Below, one piece after another: positions 52,001 to 61,891 of a stretch of DNA of 64,000 nt. Numbering within the stretch: position 1 is the first letter of the stretch; each line of letters opens with the position of its first letter. The translations under genes were made by a program, and so were the position numbers. The stretch is from contig SVSE01000001.1 in NCBI GenBank assembly GCA_015064445.1, positions 1 to 64,000 on the forward strand. The letters run 5' to 3'. This stretch comes from Oscillospiraceae bacterium. GTDB taxonomy: Bacteria; Bacillota; Clostridia; Oscillospirales; CAG-272. The notes under the pieces were generated by a model. That model had not been told where the DNA came from. It saw nothing but the letters and a program-made list of their open reading frames with translations, and made no database searches.

Positions 52001-52629
52001 GCTCAAAAATAGCTGTACTCGTATCTGGTGGCGGAACTAATCTTCAGGCTCTTATAGATGCTGAAAAGAGGGGCGAGCTTGGAAATGGAAAGATTTCCTT
52101 GGTAATAGCCTCCAAGCCAGGTGTATATGCGCTTGAACGCGCTAAAAATAATTCGATAAAATCAATCGTGCTTTCTCGCAAGGAGTATGATAGTATCGCC
52201 GATTATTCAAAGGCTTTGGCTGATACTATGGAGGCAGAGGGCATTGATTTGGTTGTTCTTGCAGGCTTTCTTACAATTATCGATGAGCAGGTGTATGAAA
52301 GATTTCCAAACAAAATCTTGAATGTTCACCCCGCACTAATCCCTTCATTCTGCGGAAAGGGCTTTTACGGGCTTCGTGTTCACGAGGCTGCACTCGAAAA
52401 GGGAGTTAAGCTTTCAGGCGCAACTGTACATATAGTAACCCCTGAATGTGATGCTGGTCCAATCGTTCTTCAAAAGGCGGTTGAGGTTAAGGAGGACGAC
52501 ACTCCAGAAACTCTCCAAAGACGCATTATGGAGGAGGCGGAGTGGAAAATACTCCCCAAGGCAGTTAGGCTCTTCTGCGAGGGCAAGATAACTGTCGAAA
52601 ACAATAAGGTTTTAATAAAAGGAGAATAA
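51994..52629 (+). CDS. purN: Phosphoribosylglycinamide formyltransferase
   Basis: [32 protein letters not shown]. Confidence 0.95.
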   Translation: MLSSKIAVLVSGGGTNLQALIDAEKRGELGNGKISLVIASKPGVYALERAKNNSIKSIVLSRKEYDSIADYSKALADTMEAEGIDLVVLAGFLTIIDEQVYERFPNKILNVHPALIPSFCGKGFYGLRVHEAALEKGVKLSGATVHIVTPECDAGPIVLQKAVEVKEDDTPETLQRRIMEEAEWKILPKAVRLFCEGKITVENNKVLIKGE

Positions 52630-52631
52630 AT

Positions 52632-53348
52632 ATGAAGGTATCAACAATTGAAAACGAACTTAATTCCTTGGCATACCACGGTAGAGGTATTATCATAGGA
52701 AAGAGCGCTGATGCAAAGAAGGCGATTACAGCTTACTTTATTATGGGCAGAAGCGTAAACAGCCGTAACAGAGTATTCGTTGCCGAGGGTGACGCAATGC
52801 GTACAAAGGCTTTTGATGAGTCCAAGATGGTGGACCCACATCTTATCATTTACTATCCTGTAAGAGTTCTTGGAAACAAGACAATCGTTACAAATGGTGA
52901 CCAAACCGATACAATCTACGATCTTATGGACAAGCAGATGACATTTGAGCAGGCACTCAGAACAAGAGAATTCGAGGACGATAAGCCAAACTTCACCCCA
53001 AGAATTTCAGGCATTATTCATCGTGAAAACGGAGATATAAATTTCGCTATGTCTATTCTTAAGAGCGCAGAGGGCGACGACTCTTCCTGCGAAAGATTCA
53101 CATATGCTTATTCAAATCCTATTGCAGGAAAGGCTAAGTTCATCCATACATACAATTGTGATGGCAATCCACTTCCTTCCTTTGAGGGCGAGCCTAAGAC
53201 TCTTGAACTTCCAGATATGGATATAGATACTCTTACAGACCTCATTTGGACAAACCTCAACGAGGACAATAAGGTATCTCTCTTTGTTAGATATATTGAT
53301 ATCGCAACAGGCGAAGCAGAAACAAGAATTGTAAACAAAAATCAGTAA
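52632..53348 (+). CDS. IMP cyclohydrolase, PurO-like family
   Basis: YHGRGIIIG, YFIMGRSVNSRNRVF, ISG; in operon with stand-alone AICARFT. Confidence 0.88.
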   Translation: MKVSTIENELNSLAYHGRGIIIGKSADAKKAITAYFIMGRSVNSRNRVFVAEGDAMRTKAFDESKMVDPHLIIYYPVRVLGNKTIVTNGDQTDTIYDLMDKQMTFEQALRTREFEDDKPNFTPRISGIIHRENGDINFAMSILKSAEGDDSSCERFTYAYSNPIAGKAKFIHTYNCDGNPLPSFEGEPKTLELPDMDIDTLTDLIWTNLNEDNKVSLFVRYIDIATGEAETRIVNKNQ

Positions 53349-53367
53349 TTATATAGGAGCGAGAAAT

Positions 53368-54552
53368 ATGAAACAATTTGAACTCAAATATGGCTGTAAC
53401 CCAAACCAAAAGCCATCAAAAATTTACATGGAAAACGGAGCAGAGCTCCCTATTGAAATCCTTTGTGGCCGTCCAGGATACATCAACTTCCTTGATGCAT
53501 TCAATTCATGGCAGCTCGTAAAGGAGCTTAAAGAGGCAACAGGTCTCCCTTGCGCTACCTCGTTTAAGCATGTTAGCCCTACATCTGCGGCAGTAGGTAT
53601 TCCACTTTCAGAAAAGCTTAAGAAGGCTTGCTTTGTTGATGATGTTGAGGGACTTGATGAATCCCCACTCGCTTGTGCATATGCAAGAGCAAGAGGAACT
53701 GATAGAATGTGCTCCTTCGGTGACTGGGTTGCACTCTCTGATGTATGTGATGCTACAACAGCACTTCTTATCAAGCGTGAAATCTCCGACGGTGTTATCG
53801 CTCCAGGCTATACCGATGAGGCTCTTGAAATTCTCAAATCAAAGAGAAAGGGCAACTACAACATCGTAAAGATTGATGCTGACTTCGTTCCAGATCCTAT
53901 CGAGCGTAAGCAGGTATATGGAATTACCTTTGAGCAGGGCAGAAACAACTTTGAAATCAATAAAGAGCTTCTTACAGATATCGTAACAGAAAACAAGAAT
54001 CTTCCTGAGGAAGCTGTTCGCGATCTTATAATCGCTCTTATCACACTTAAATATACACAGTCCAACTCCGTTTGCTATGCATATCAGGGACAGGCTATCG
54101 GCGTAGGCGCAGGTCAGCAGTCAAGAATTCACTGCACACGCCTTGCTGGTACAAAGGCAGATACATGGCACCTTCGTCAGCACGATAAGGTTCTCAATCT
54201 TCCTTTCCGTGATGATATTTCAAGACCTGACAGAGATAATGTTATCGATGGCTACATCAACAAGAATGAAGAGGATGTATGCGCTGATGGTAACTGGCAG
54301 AAGTACTTTACAACTCAGCCAGAGCCACTTACAGACGCTGAGGCAAGAGAGTATCTTGATTCCATCACAGGTGTAAGCGTTGGTTCTGACGCATTCTTCC
54401 CATTCAGCGATAATATCGAAAGAGCAAAGAAGAGTGGCGTTTCCTATATCGCAGAGCCAGGTGGATCTATCAGAGACGATCTCGTAATTGAGTGCTGTAA
54501 TAAGTATGGAATGGTTATGGCATTCACAAAGATGAGACTTTTCCACCATTAA
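53368..54552 (+). CDS. Stand-alone AICAR transformylase (PurH-type formyltransferase domain only)
   Basis: KYGCNPNQKPS, SFKHVSPTSAAVG, SNSVCYAYQGQAIGVGAGQQSRIHCTRLAG, SDAFFPFSDNI, AEPGGSIRD. Confidence 0.92.
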   Translation: MKQFELKYGCNPNQKPSKIYMENGAELPIEILCGRPGYINFLDAFNSWQLVKELKEATGLPCATSFKHVSPTSAAVGIPLSEKLKKACFVDDVEGLDESPLACAYARARGTDRMCSFGDWVALSDVCDATTALLIKREISDGVIAPGYTDEALEILKSKRKGNYNIVKIDADFVPDPIERKQVYGITFEQGRNNFEINKELLTDIVTENKNLPEEAVRDLIIALITLKYTQSNSVCYAYQGQAIGVGAGQQSRIHCTRLAGTKADTWHLRQHDKVLNLPFRDDISRPDRDNVIDGYINKNEEDVCADGNWQKYFTTQPEPLTDAEAREYLDSITGVSVGSDAFFPFSDNIERAKKSGVSYIAEPGGSIRDDLVIECCNKYGMVMAFTKMRLFHH

Positions 54553-54564
54553 TGAGGTGACTCG

Positions 54565-55836
54565 ATGAAGGTAATGGTTGTAGGTGGCGGTGGAAGAGAA
54601 CACGCCATCATAAAAAAGCTTAGGGAAAGCAAAAAGATAACAGCGCTTTATGCTTTGCCAGGCAACGGTGGAATGGCAAATGATGCCACATGCGTTGCTA
54701 TCGGTGCAAAGGATATTGACGGTATCGTAGCTTTTGCAAAGGAAAACCAGATTGACTATGCTGTTGTAGCTCCGGACGATCCACTCGTTCTTGGATGCGT
54801 AGATGCATTGAATGAAATAGGTGTTCCTTGCTTTGGTCCTTCAAAGGCTGCTGCCATAATCGAGGGAAGTAAGGTTTTCTCAAAGAACCTTATGAAAAAG
54901 TATGGTATTCCAACTGCAAGCTATGATGTTTTCTCCGATGCAGAAAAGGCGCTTGAGTTTATTAAGAGCGCACCTATCCCAACAGTTATTAAGGCAGATG
55001 GATTGGCGCTTGGCAAGGGCGTTGTAATCGCCTTTACAAGAGAAGAGGCTGTCGATGCCATAAAATCCATTATGGAGGATAAAAAATTCGGCGATAGTGG
55101 TAACAATATCGTTATCGAGGAGTTTTTGACAGGCCCAGAGGTTTCAGTTCTTGCGTTTACTGACGGAAAGACCGTTAAGCCTATGGTTTCCTCTATGGAC
55201 CATAAGAGAGCCCTTGATTTCGATAAGGGACTCAATACAGGTGGAATGGGAACAATCGCTCCTAATCCATATTACACCGCTGAAATTGCAGATGAATGTA
55301 TGGAAAAGATTTTCTTGCCTACAATCGATGCAATGAATAAAGAGGGCAGAACCTTTAAGGGATGCTTGTACTTCGGTCTTATGCTTACTCCTAACGGTCC
55401 TAAGGTTATCGAGTATAACTGTCGTTTTGGAGATCCTGAAACACAGGTTGTTTTGCCACTTCTTGAAAGCGACCTCTTTGAGGTTATGCAGAGCGTTACA
55501 AACGAAACCTTGGCTGACCAAGAGGTTAAATTTGCTGACAAGAGCGCTTGCTGTGTAATAATGGCATCAAAGGGATATCCTGAAAAGTATGAAAATGGCT
55601 TTGAAATTGTAATTCCTGAAAATATTGCTGATAGCGTTTATGTTGCAGGTGCAAAGCTCTACGACGGAAAGCTTCTTAGCGCAGGTGGACGAGTTCTTGG
55701 AGTTACTGCTATTGCAGATACTCTTAAGGGCGCAATCGACAACGCATATACAAAGGTAAAGGCAATTAAGTTTGACAATGCTTTTTATAGAAGCGACATC
55801 GGACAAAGAGCACTTAAAGCAACGGAGGAAAAATAA
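54565..55836 (+). CDS. purD: Phosphoribosylamine-glycine ligase
   Basis: MVVGGGGREHAI, GLALGKGVVIA, NTGGMGTIAP. Confidence 0.96.
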   Translation: MKVMVVGGGGREHAIIKKLRESKKITALYALPGNGGMANDATCVAIGAKDIDGIVAFAKENQIDYAVVAPDDPLVLGCVDALNEIGVPCFGPSKAAAIIEGSKVFSKNLMKKYGIPTASYDVFSDAEKALEFIKSAPIPTVIKADGLALGKGVVIAFTREEAVDAIKSIMEDKKFGDSGNNIVIEEFLTGPEVSVLAFTDGKTVKPMVSSMDHKRALDFDKGLNTGGMGTIAPNPYYTAEIADECMEKIFLPTIDAMNKEGRTFKGCLYFGLMLTPNGPKVIEYNCRFGDPETQVVLPLLESDLFEVMQSVTNETLADQEVKFADKSACCVIMASKGYPEKYENGFEIVIPENIADSVYVAGAKLYDGKLLSAGGRVLGVTAIADTLKGAIDNAYTKVKAIKFDNAFYRSDIGQRALKATEEK

Positions 55837-58800
55837 TGGTTTATCGTATATATGTAGAGAAGAAGCAGGGACTCGAAAACGAGGCAAATGCTCTTTACTC
55901 TGAGATAAAAACCTTTTTGGGCATCGAGTCCATTGAAAAGGTTAGACTTTTGAATAGATATGATGTTGAAAACATATCCGAGGAGCTCTTTGAATACTCT
56001 GTAAAGACAGTTTTCTCAGAGCCACAGCTTGACAATACATACTCAAGCATTGAAAATGACGGAGCAGTAGTGTTTGCAACCGAATATCTCCCAGGTCAGT
56101 TCGACCAAAGAGCTGATTCAGCAGCACAATGCATTCAGCTTATTTCACAGGCAGATAAGCCAAGCGTTCAAAGCGCAAAGGTTTATATGCTTTACGGAAA
56201 GCTTTCCAAAAATGACATCGAGAGAATTAAAAAGCATGTTATCAATCCTGTTGAAGCACGCGAGGCATCTCTTGATGAAAAGGAAACCCTTAAAACAGAG
56301 CACGAGATTCCTGCTGATGTAAAGACAATCGATGGATTTATCGATCTTGATAAGCAGGGACTTGCTGATTTCGTTAAGTCATATGCACTTGCTATGGATA
56401 ACGATGATATTAAATTTTGTCAGGATTATTTCAATAGCGAGGGAAGAAATCCTACCGTTACTGAAATAAGAATGATTGATACATACTGGTCTGACCACTG
56501 TCGTCATACCACCTTCTTGACAACTATCGACAATGTAACCTTTGAGGACGAGCTTCTTCAAAAGACCTATGACGATTATATTGAAACAAGAAAGTATCTC
56601 GGCAGAACAAAGCCAGTAAACCTTATGGATATCGCAACTCTCGCAGTTAGATATCTCAAAAAGGAAGGAAAGCTTGAAAAGCTTGATGAGAGTGAGGAAA
56701 TCAATGCTTGTACCGTTAAAATCGATGTTGAGGTTGACGGTAAGATTGAGCCTTGGCTCTTGCTCTTCAAGAACGAAACACATAACCACCCAACAGAAAT
56801 TGAGCCATTCGGTGGCGCAGCAACTTGTATCGGTGGTGCTATAAGAGACCCGTTGTCTGGTAGATCTTATGTATACGGAGCTATGCGTCTTACAGGTGCA
56901 GCAGATCCATTGAGACCTCTTGAGCAGACAATCGAGGGTAAGCTCCCACAAAGAAAAATTGTTACAACTGCCGCAGCAGGATATTCCTCATACGGTAACC
57001 AAATCGGTCTTGCAACAGGTATCGTTGATGAAATCTATCACGACGGTTATGCTGCAAAGCATCTTGAGGTTGGAGCAGTAATTGCAGCAGCACCTCAAAA
57101 GAACGTACGCAGAGAAAGACCAGAGGACGGAGATGTTGTAATCCTTCTTGGTGGAAGAACAGGACGCGATGGCTGTGGTGGAGCAACAGGCTCATCAAAG
57201 TCACATACAGTAAAATCCCTTGAGCTCTGTGGAGCAGAGGTACAGAAGGGAAATGCACCTGAGGAAAGAAAGCTTCAAAGATTGTTCAGAAACTATGATG
57301 CTTGTCGTATGATTAAGCGTTGTAATGACTTTGGCGCAGGCGGTGTATCCGTTGCTATCGGTGAGCTTGCAGATGGTCTTGAAATCAATCTTAATGCAGT
57401 TCCTAAAAAGTATGATGGTCTTGACGGAACAGAGCTTGCAATAAGCGAGTCGCAAGAGAGAATGGCTGTTGTTGTTGAGTCAAAGGATGTTGAAGGCTTC
57501 CTTAAGCTCGCTCACAGCGAAAACCTTGAGGCGACAGTTGTTGCTACAGTTAAGGCAGAGCCAAGACTTAGAATGCTTCATAATGGCAGAGCTATAGTAG
57601 ATATCAGCCGTGAATTCCTTAATTCAAACGGTGCTGAAAAGCATATTGATATCGCACCTGCAAAAATTGAATGCTATGCAAAGGAAATCCCAGCTGATTT
57701 TGAGAGCGGAATGAATGCGTTGGTATCAGATCTCAACATTTGCTCAAAGCGTGGACTTAGCGAGAGATTTGATAGCACAATCGGCGCTGGCACAGTTCTC
57801 ATGCCTTTCGGTGGTAAATATCAGAGAACACCTATTCAGGCAATGGTTCAAAAGATTTCAGTTGAAAAGGAGCATACGAGCGATTGCTCATTTATGGCTT
57901 GGGGCTATAACCCATTCATTTCTGAAAAGAGCCCATTCCATGGTGCATATCTTGCAGTTATTGAATCCGTATCAAAGCTTATCGCAACTGGTGCTAAGTT
58001 TGAGGATGTTTACCTTACATTCCAAGAGTATTTTGAAAAGCCACTTAAGGATCCAAAGAGATGGGGCAAGCCACTTGCAGCACTTCTTGGCTCGTTTAAG
58101 GCTCAAAAGGAGCTTGGCATAGGCTCTATCGGTGGTAAGGACTCAATGAGTGGTTCATTTGAAAAGCTCGATGTTCCTCCAACACTTATTTCATTTGCAG
58201 TAACAACAGGTAAGACTGACGATGTAATTTCTCCTGAATTTAAGAAGGCAGGAAATAAGGTTGTTATTCTTAAGCCTGAATATGATGAAAATCATCTTCC
58301 AAAGACAGATTCCTTGCTCGCTGTATACGATAAGGTTACAGAGCTTGCAAGAGCTGGTAAGGTTGCAAGCGCTTATACACCTACAATCGGTGGTGTAGCT
58401 GAGGCTATCTATAAGATGGGAATCGGTAATGCGCTTGGCTTCGAATTCGATAGCGCTCTTACACTTGAGGATATATTCGGCTATAATTATGGTTCATTTA
58501 TCCTCGAGCTTACCGAGGATATCGATGTTGGAGTTACACTTGGTAAGGTAACAAGCGACCTTTCAATTGTATATAATGGAAAGAAGCTTTCCATTAGTAC
58601 TCTTAATAGCCTTTACGAGGGCAAGCTTGAGGGAATTTATTCCTGCAATATTAAGAGCCCATCCGACAAAATCGAAACAATTTCCTATAATGTTGATAAG
58701 AAATTTGCATCTAACATCAAGGTTGCAAGGCCAAAGGTTCTTATTCCTGTATTCCCAGGCACTAACTGCGAGTTCGACTCTGCAAAGGCTGTTGAGGACG

Positions 58801-59525
58801 CAGGAGCAGAGGCTGATATCTTTGTAATCAATAACCTTAGTGCAGACGATATTAAGAGAAGCGCAGAGGAGTTTGTTGCAAAGCTTAAAAACTCACAAAT
58901 CGTATTTATTCCAGGTGGATTCTCTGGTGGAGATGAGCCAGATGGCTCAGGTAAGTTTATTACCGCATTCTTCAGAGGAGCCGCTGTTAAGGAAGAGGTA
59001 ACAAATCTTCTTGAAAAGCGCGACGGACTTATGTGTGGTATATGCAATGGCTTCCAGGCGCTTATCAAGCTCGGACTCGTTCCGTTTGGCAAAATTATTG
59101 ATACCGACGAAACCTGCCCAACTCTTACATTTAACAACATTGCACGCCACCAATCAAAGATTGTAAGAACAAGAGTTGCAACAAACAACTCCCCATGGCT
59201 TGCAAATTGTAATGTTGGAGATGTTTATAATGTTCCGATTTCACACGGAGAAGGTAAGTTCTTGGCTAACGATGAAACAATCGCAAGACTTATCGCTAAC
59301 GGACAAATCGCAACCCAGTATGTTGACCTTAACGGTAATGCAACATATGACATTGATTACAACCCAAATGGTTCATCTCTTGCAATTGAGGGAATTATTT
59401 CACCTGACGGTCGTGTAATCGGTAAAATGGGCCACTCCGAGCGTGTTGGTAACGGTCTTTATAAGAATGTTTACGGCGACTATGATATAAAGATGTTCAA
59501 GAGCGCTGTAAAGTACTTTAAATAA
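55836..59525 (+). CDS. purL: Phosphoribosylformylglycinamidine synthase (single chain)
   Basis: SDHCRHTTF, KNETHNHPTEIEPFGGAATC; C-terminal GATase with GICNGFQAL and SHGEGKF intact. Confidence 0.96.
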   Translation: MVYRIYVEKKQGLENEANALYSEIKTFLGIESIEKVRLLNRYDVENISEELFEYSVKTVFSEPQLDNTYSSIENDGAVVFATEYLPGQFDQRADSAAQCIQLISQADKPSVQSAKVYMLYGKLSKNDIERIKKHVINPVEAREASLDEKETLKTEHEIPADVKTIDGFIDLDKQGLADFVKSYALAMDNDDIKFCQDYFNSEGRNPTVTEIRMIDTYWSDHCRHTTFLTTIDNVTFEDELLQKTYDDYIETRKYLGRTKPVNLMDIATLAVRYLKKEGKLEKLDESEEINACTVKIDVEVDGKIEPWLLLFKNETHNHPTEIEPFGGAATCIGGAIRDPLSGRSYVYGAMRLTGAADPLRPLEQTIEGKLPQRKIVTTAAAGYSSYGNQIGLATGIVDEIYHDGYAAKHLEVGAVIAAAPQKNVRRERPEDGDVVILLGGRTGRDGCGGATGSSKSHTVKSLELCGAEVQKGNAPEERKLQRLFRNYDACRMIKRCNDFGAGGVSVAIGELADGLEINLNAVPKKYDGLDGTELAISESQERMAVVVESKDVEGFLKLAHSENLEATVVATVKAEPRLRMLHNGRAIVDISREFLNSNGAEKHIDIAPAKIECYAKEIPADFESGMNALVSDLNICSKRGLSERFDSTIGAGTVLMPFGGKYQRTPIQAMVQKISVEKEHTSDCSFMAWGYNPFISEKSPFHGAYLAVIESVSKLIATGAKFEDVYLTFQEYFEKPLKDPKRWGKPLAALLGSFKAQKELGIGSIGGKDSMSGSFEKLDVPPTLISFAVTTGKTDDVISPEFKKAGNKVVILKPEYDENHLPKTDSLLAVYDKVTELARAGKVASAYTPTIGGVAEAIYKMGIGNALGFEFDSALTLEDIFGYNYGSFILELTEDIDVGVTLGKVTSDLSIVYNGKKLSISTLNSLYEGKLEGIYSCNIKSPSDKIETISYNVDKKFASNIKVARPKVLIPVFPGTNCEFDSAKAVEDAGAEADIFVINNLSADDIKRSAEEFVAKLKNSQIVFIPGGFSGGDEPDGSGKFITAFFRGAAVKEEVTNLLEKRDGLMCGICNGFQALIKLGLVPFGKIIDTDETCPTLTFNNIARHQSKIVRTRVATNNSPWLANCNVGDVYNVPISHGEGKFLANDETIARLIANGQIATQYVDLNGNATYDIDYNPNGSSLAIEGIISPDGRVIGKMGHSERVGNGLYKNVYGDYDIKMFKSAVKYFK

Positions 59526-59535
59526 GCCAAATATA

Positions 59536-59564
59536 GGACGCCTTGATTAAAAGTCAAGGTGTCC
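59536..59564 (+). other. Intercistronic hairpin between purL and serC
   Basis: GGACGCCTTGA-ttaaaag-TCAAGGTGTCC, 11 bp with one G.U, no adjacent U-tract. Confidence 0.6.
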
Positions 59565-59614
59565 AAGGCTACTAATTTTGCTAAAAATTTTTATATAATA
59601 TGGAGGTTTCTATT

Positions 59615-60703
59615 ATGGAACGCGTTTACAACTTTTCAGCAGGTCCGTCTATGCTTCCTCTCGAGGTTCTCGAAAAGGCTGCTGCGGAAATGCTATGCTA
59701 CAAGGATAGCGGAATGTCTGTTATGGAGATGAGCCATCGCTCACCTGTATACGAGGAGATCATCCAAGATGCAGAGAAGCTTCTCCGTAAGATTATGAAC
59801 ATTCCTGACAATTACAAGGTTCTTTTCCTTCAGGGTGGTGCATCAACTCAGTTTGCTGCAGTTCCACTTAACTTGATGAACAAGAACAATAAGGCTGATT
59901 ATATCGTATCTGGTCAGTTCTCAGGCAAGGCTTATAAGGAGGCTCAAAAGTACGGAGATGCAGCTTGCGTAGCTACATCAAAGGATGCTAACTTTGCATT
60001 CATTCCTGAAACAACTCGTGAGTCCTTCCGTCCTGATGCAGACTATGTTCATATCTGCTTCAACAACACAATTTACGGAACAAAGTTCCACTATATCCCA
60101 GACACAGGAGATATTCCTCTTGTTGCTGATATGTCCTCTTGCATTATCAGTGAGCCTGTTGATGTATCAAAGTTTGGTATGATTTATGCAGGCGCACAGA
60201 AGAATATGGCTCCAGCAGGTCTTACAATCGTAATCATCAGAGAAGACCTTATGGGCAACGCTCGTGCTGACATTCCTACAATGCTTGACTATAAGACAAT
60301 GGCTGACAACGATTCTATGTACAACACTCCTCCTTGCTACTGCATTTATGTTGCAAAGCTTGTTTATGAGTGGATTGAGTCACTTGGTGGCCTTGAAAAG
60401 ATGAAGGAATTGAACGAGAAAAAGGCGAAGGTTCTTTATGACTATCTTGATAGCCAGGATTACTATATCGCACCTGTAAAGAAGGAGTGCCGTTCACTTA
60501 TGAATGTTACCTTCGTAACAGGCGACGCAGACCTTGACAAGAAGTTCGCTTCAGAGGCTGCAAAGGCTGGACTTAAGAACCTCAAGGGACATCGTTCCGT
60601 TGGTGGTATGAGAGCTTCTATCTACAACGCTATGCCATATGATGGTGTTGTTGCTCTTGTTGAATTTATGAAGAAGTTCGCTTCGGAAAATCCTAAGGCA
60701 TAA
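59615..60703 (+). CDS. serC: 3-phosphoserine/phosphohydroxythreonine aminotransferase
   Basis: RVYNFSAGPSMLP, GGASTQFAAVPLN, AGAQKNMAPAGL, HRSVGGMRASIYNAM. Confidence 0.96.
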   Translation: MERVYNFSAGPSMLPLEVLEKAAAEMLCYKDSGMSVMEMSHRSPVYEEIIQDAEKLLRKIMNIPDNYKVLFLQGGASTQFAAVPLNLMNKNNKADYIVSGQFSGKAYKEAQKYGDAACVATSKDANFAFIPETTRESFRPDADYVHICFNNTIYGTKFHYIPDTGDIPLVADMSSCIISEPVDVSKFGMIYAGAQKNMAPAGLTIVIIREDLMGNARADIPTMLDYKTMADNDSMYNTPPCYCIYVAKLVYEWIESLGGLEKMKELNEKKAKVLYDYLDSQDYYIAPVKKECRSLMNVTFVTGDADLDKKFASEAAKAGLKNLKGHRSVGGMRASIYNAMPYDGVVALVEFMKKFASENPKA

Positions 60704-60717
60704 AAGAGGAATTTGAA

Positions 60718-61878
60718 ATGAAAAAGATTAAGCTTATGAATAAAATTGCAGCAGTTGGTACTGATAATTTCGACCGTGCTGTATATGAGGTATCTGATAC
60801 TCTTGAAAATCCAGATGCTATAATGGTTCGTTCTGCTGCACTCCATGATATGGAAATGAATCCTGAGCTCAAGGCTATTGCTCGTTGTGGCGCAGGTGTT
60901 AACAACATTCCTGTTGAAAAGTGCACAGAGAAGGGCATCGTTGTATTTAATACACCTGGTGCTAATGCTAATGGCGTTAAGGAGCTTGCAATTTGTGCGC
61001 TCGTTCTCGCTGCAAGAGATGTTGTTGGTGGTATTGAGTGGGTAAAATCACTTGCTGGCACATCTGATGTTGCAAAGACAGTTGAAAAGGGCAAGGGCGC
61101 TTATGTTGGTACAGAGCTTGCTGGAAAGAAGCTTGGCGTTATCGGTCTTGGCGCTATCGGTGGTATGGTTGCAAATGCAGCTAACGCTCTTGGTATGACT
61201 GTTGTTGGTTGCGACCCATATATCACTCCTGCAGCTGCTTGGAGTCTTGCTCCATCTGTTAAGCAGGCAGCTTCTTATGAGGACATCTTTAAGACATGTG
61301 ATTATATTACACTCCATGTTCCAGCAACTCCTCAAACAAAGAATATGATTAACGAAAAGTCCATCGCTATGATGAAGGACGGAGTTAGAATTATCAATCT
61401 TGCAAGAGCAGACCTTGTTTGCGCTGCTGATATGAAGAAGGCACTTGCTGATAAGAAGGTTGCTAAGTATGTAACTGACTTCCCAACTGACGAAACAGTT
61501 GGCGCAGAGGGAATTATCAATGTTCCTCACCTTGGCGCTTCAACAGTTGAATCCGAGGACCATTGCGCAGTTATGGCTGCTATTCAGCTTGATGAGTACC
61601 TTAAGAATGGTAACATTAAGAATAGCGTTAACTTCCCAAATGTTTCTCTCCCACACAACTCTCTTGCAAGAGTTTGTGTAATGCATAAGAATGTTCCTAA
61701 CACAATCTCCCAAATCACTGCTGCATTTGCATCTGTAAATGTAAACATTGAGAATATGGCTAATGGCTCTAAGGGAGAGGTTGCTTACACAATTATCGAA
61801 ACAAACGAGAAGGTAAGCGACGATGTTGTTAAGGCAGTTATGGCAGTAGAGGGCGTTTCAAAGGTTCTTTGCTACTAA
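60718..61878 (+). CDS. serA: Phosphoglycerate dehydrogenase-like
   Basis: GVIGLGAIGG NAD-binding motif, ARADLVC, C-terminal ACT-like domain. Confidence 0.92.
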   Translation: MKKIKLMNKIAAVGTDNFDRAVYEVSDTLENPDAIMVRSAALHDMEMNPELKAIARCGAGVNNIPVEKCTEKGIVVFNTPGANANGVKELAICALVLAARDVVGGIEWVKSLAGTSDVAKTVEKGKGAYVGTELAGKKLGVIGLGAIGGMVANAANALGMTVVGCDPYITPAAAWSLAPSVKQAASYEDIFKTCDYITLHVPATPQTKNMINEKSIAMMKDGVRIINLARADLVCAADMKKALADKKVAKYVTDFPTDETVGAEGIINVPHLGASTVESEDHCAVMAAIQLDEYLKNGNIKNSVNFPNVSLPHNSLARVCVMHKNVPNTISQITAAFASVNVNIENMANGSKGEVAYTIIETNEKVSDDVVKAVMAVEGVSKVLCY

Positions 61879-61891
61879 TCGGTGATTTGTT

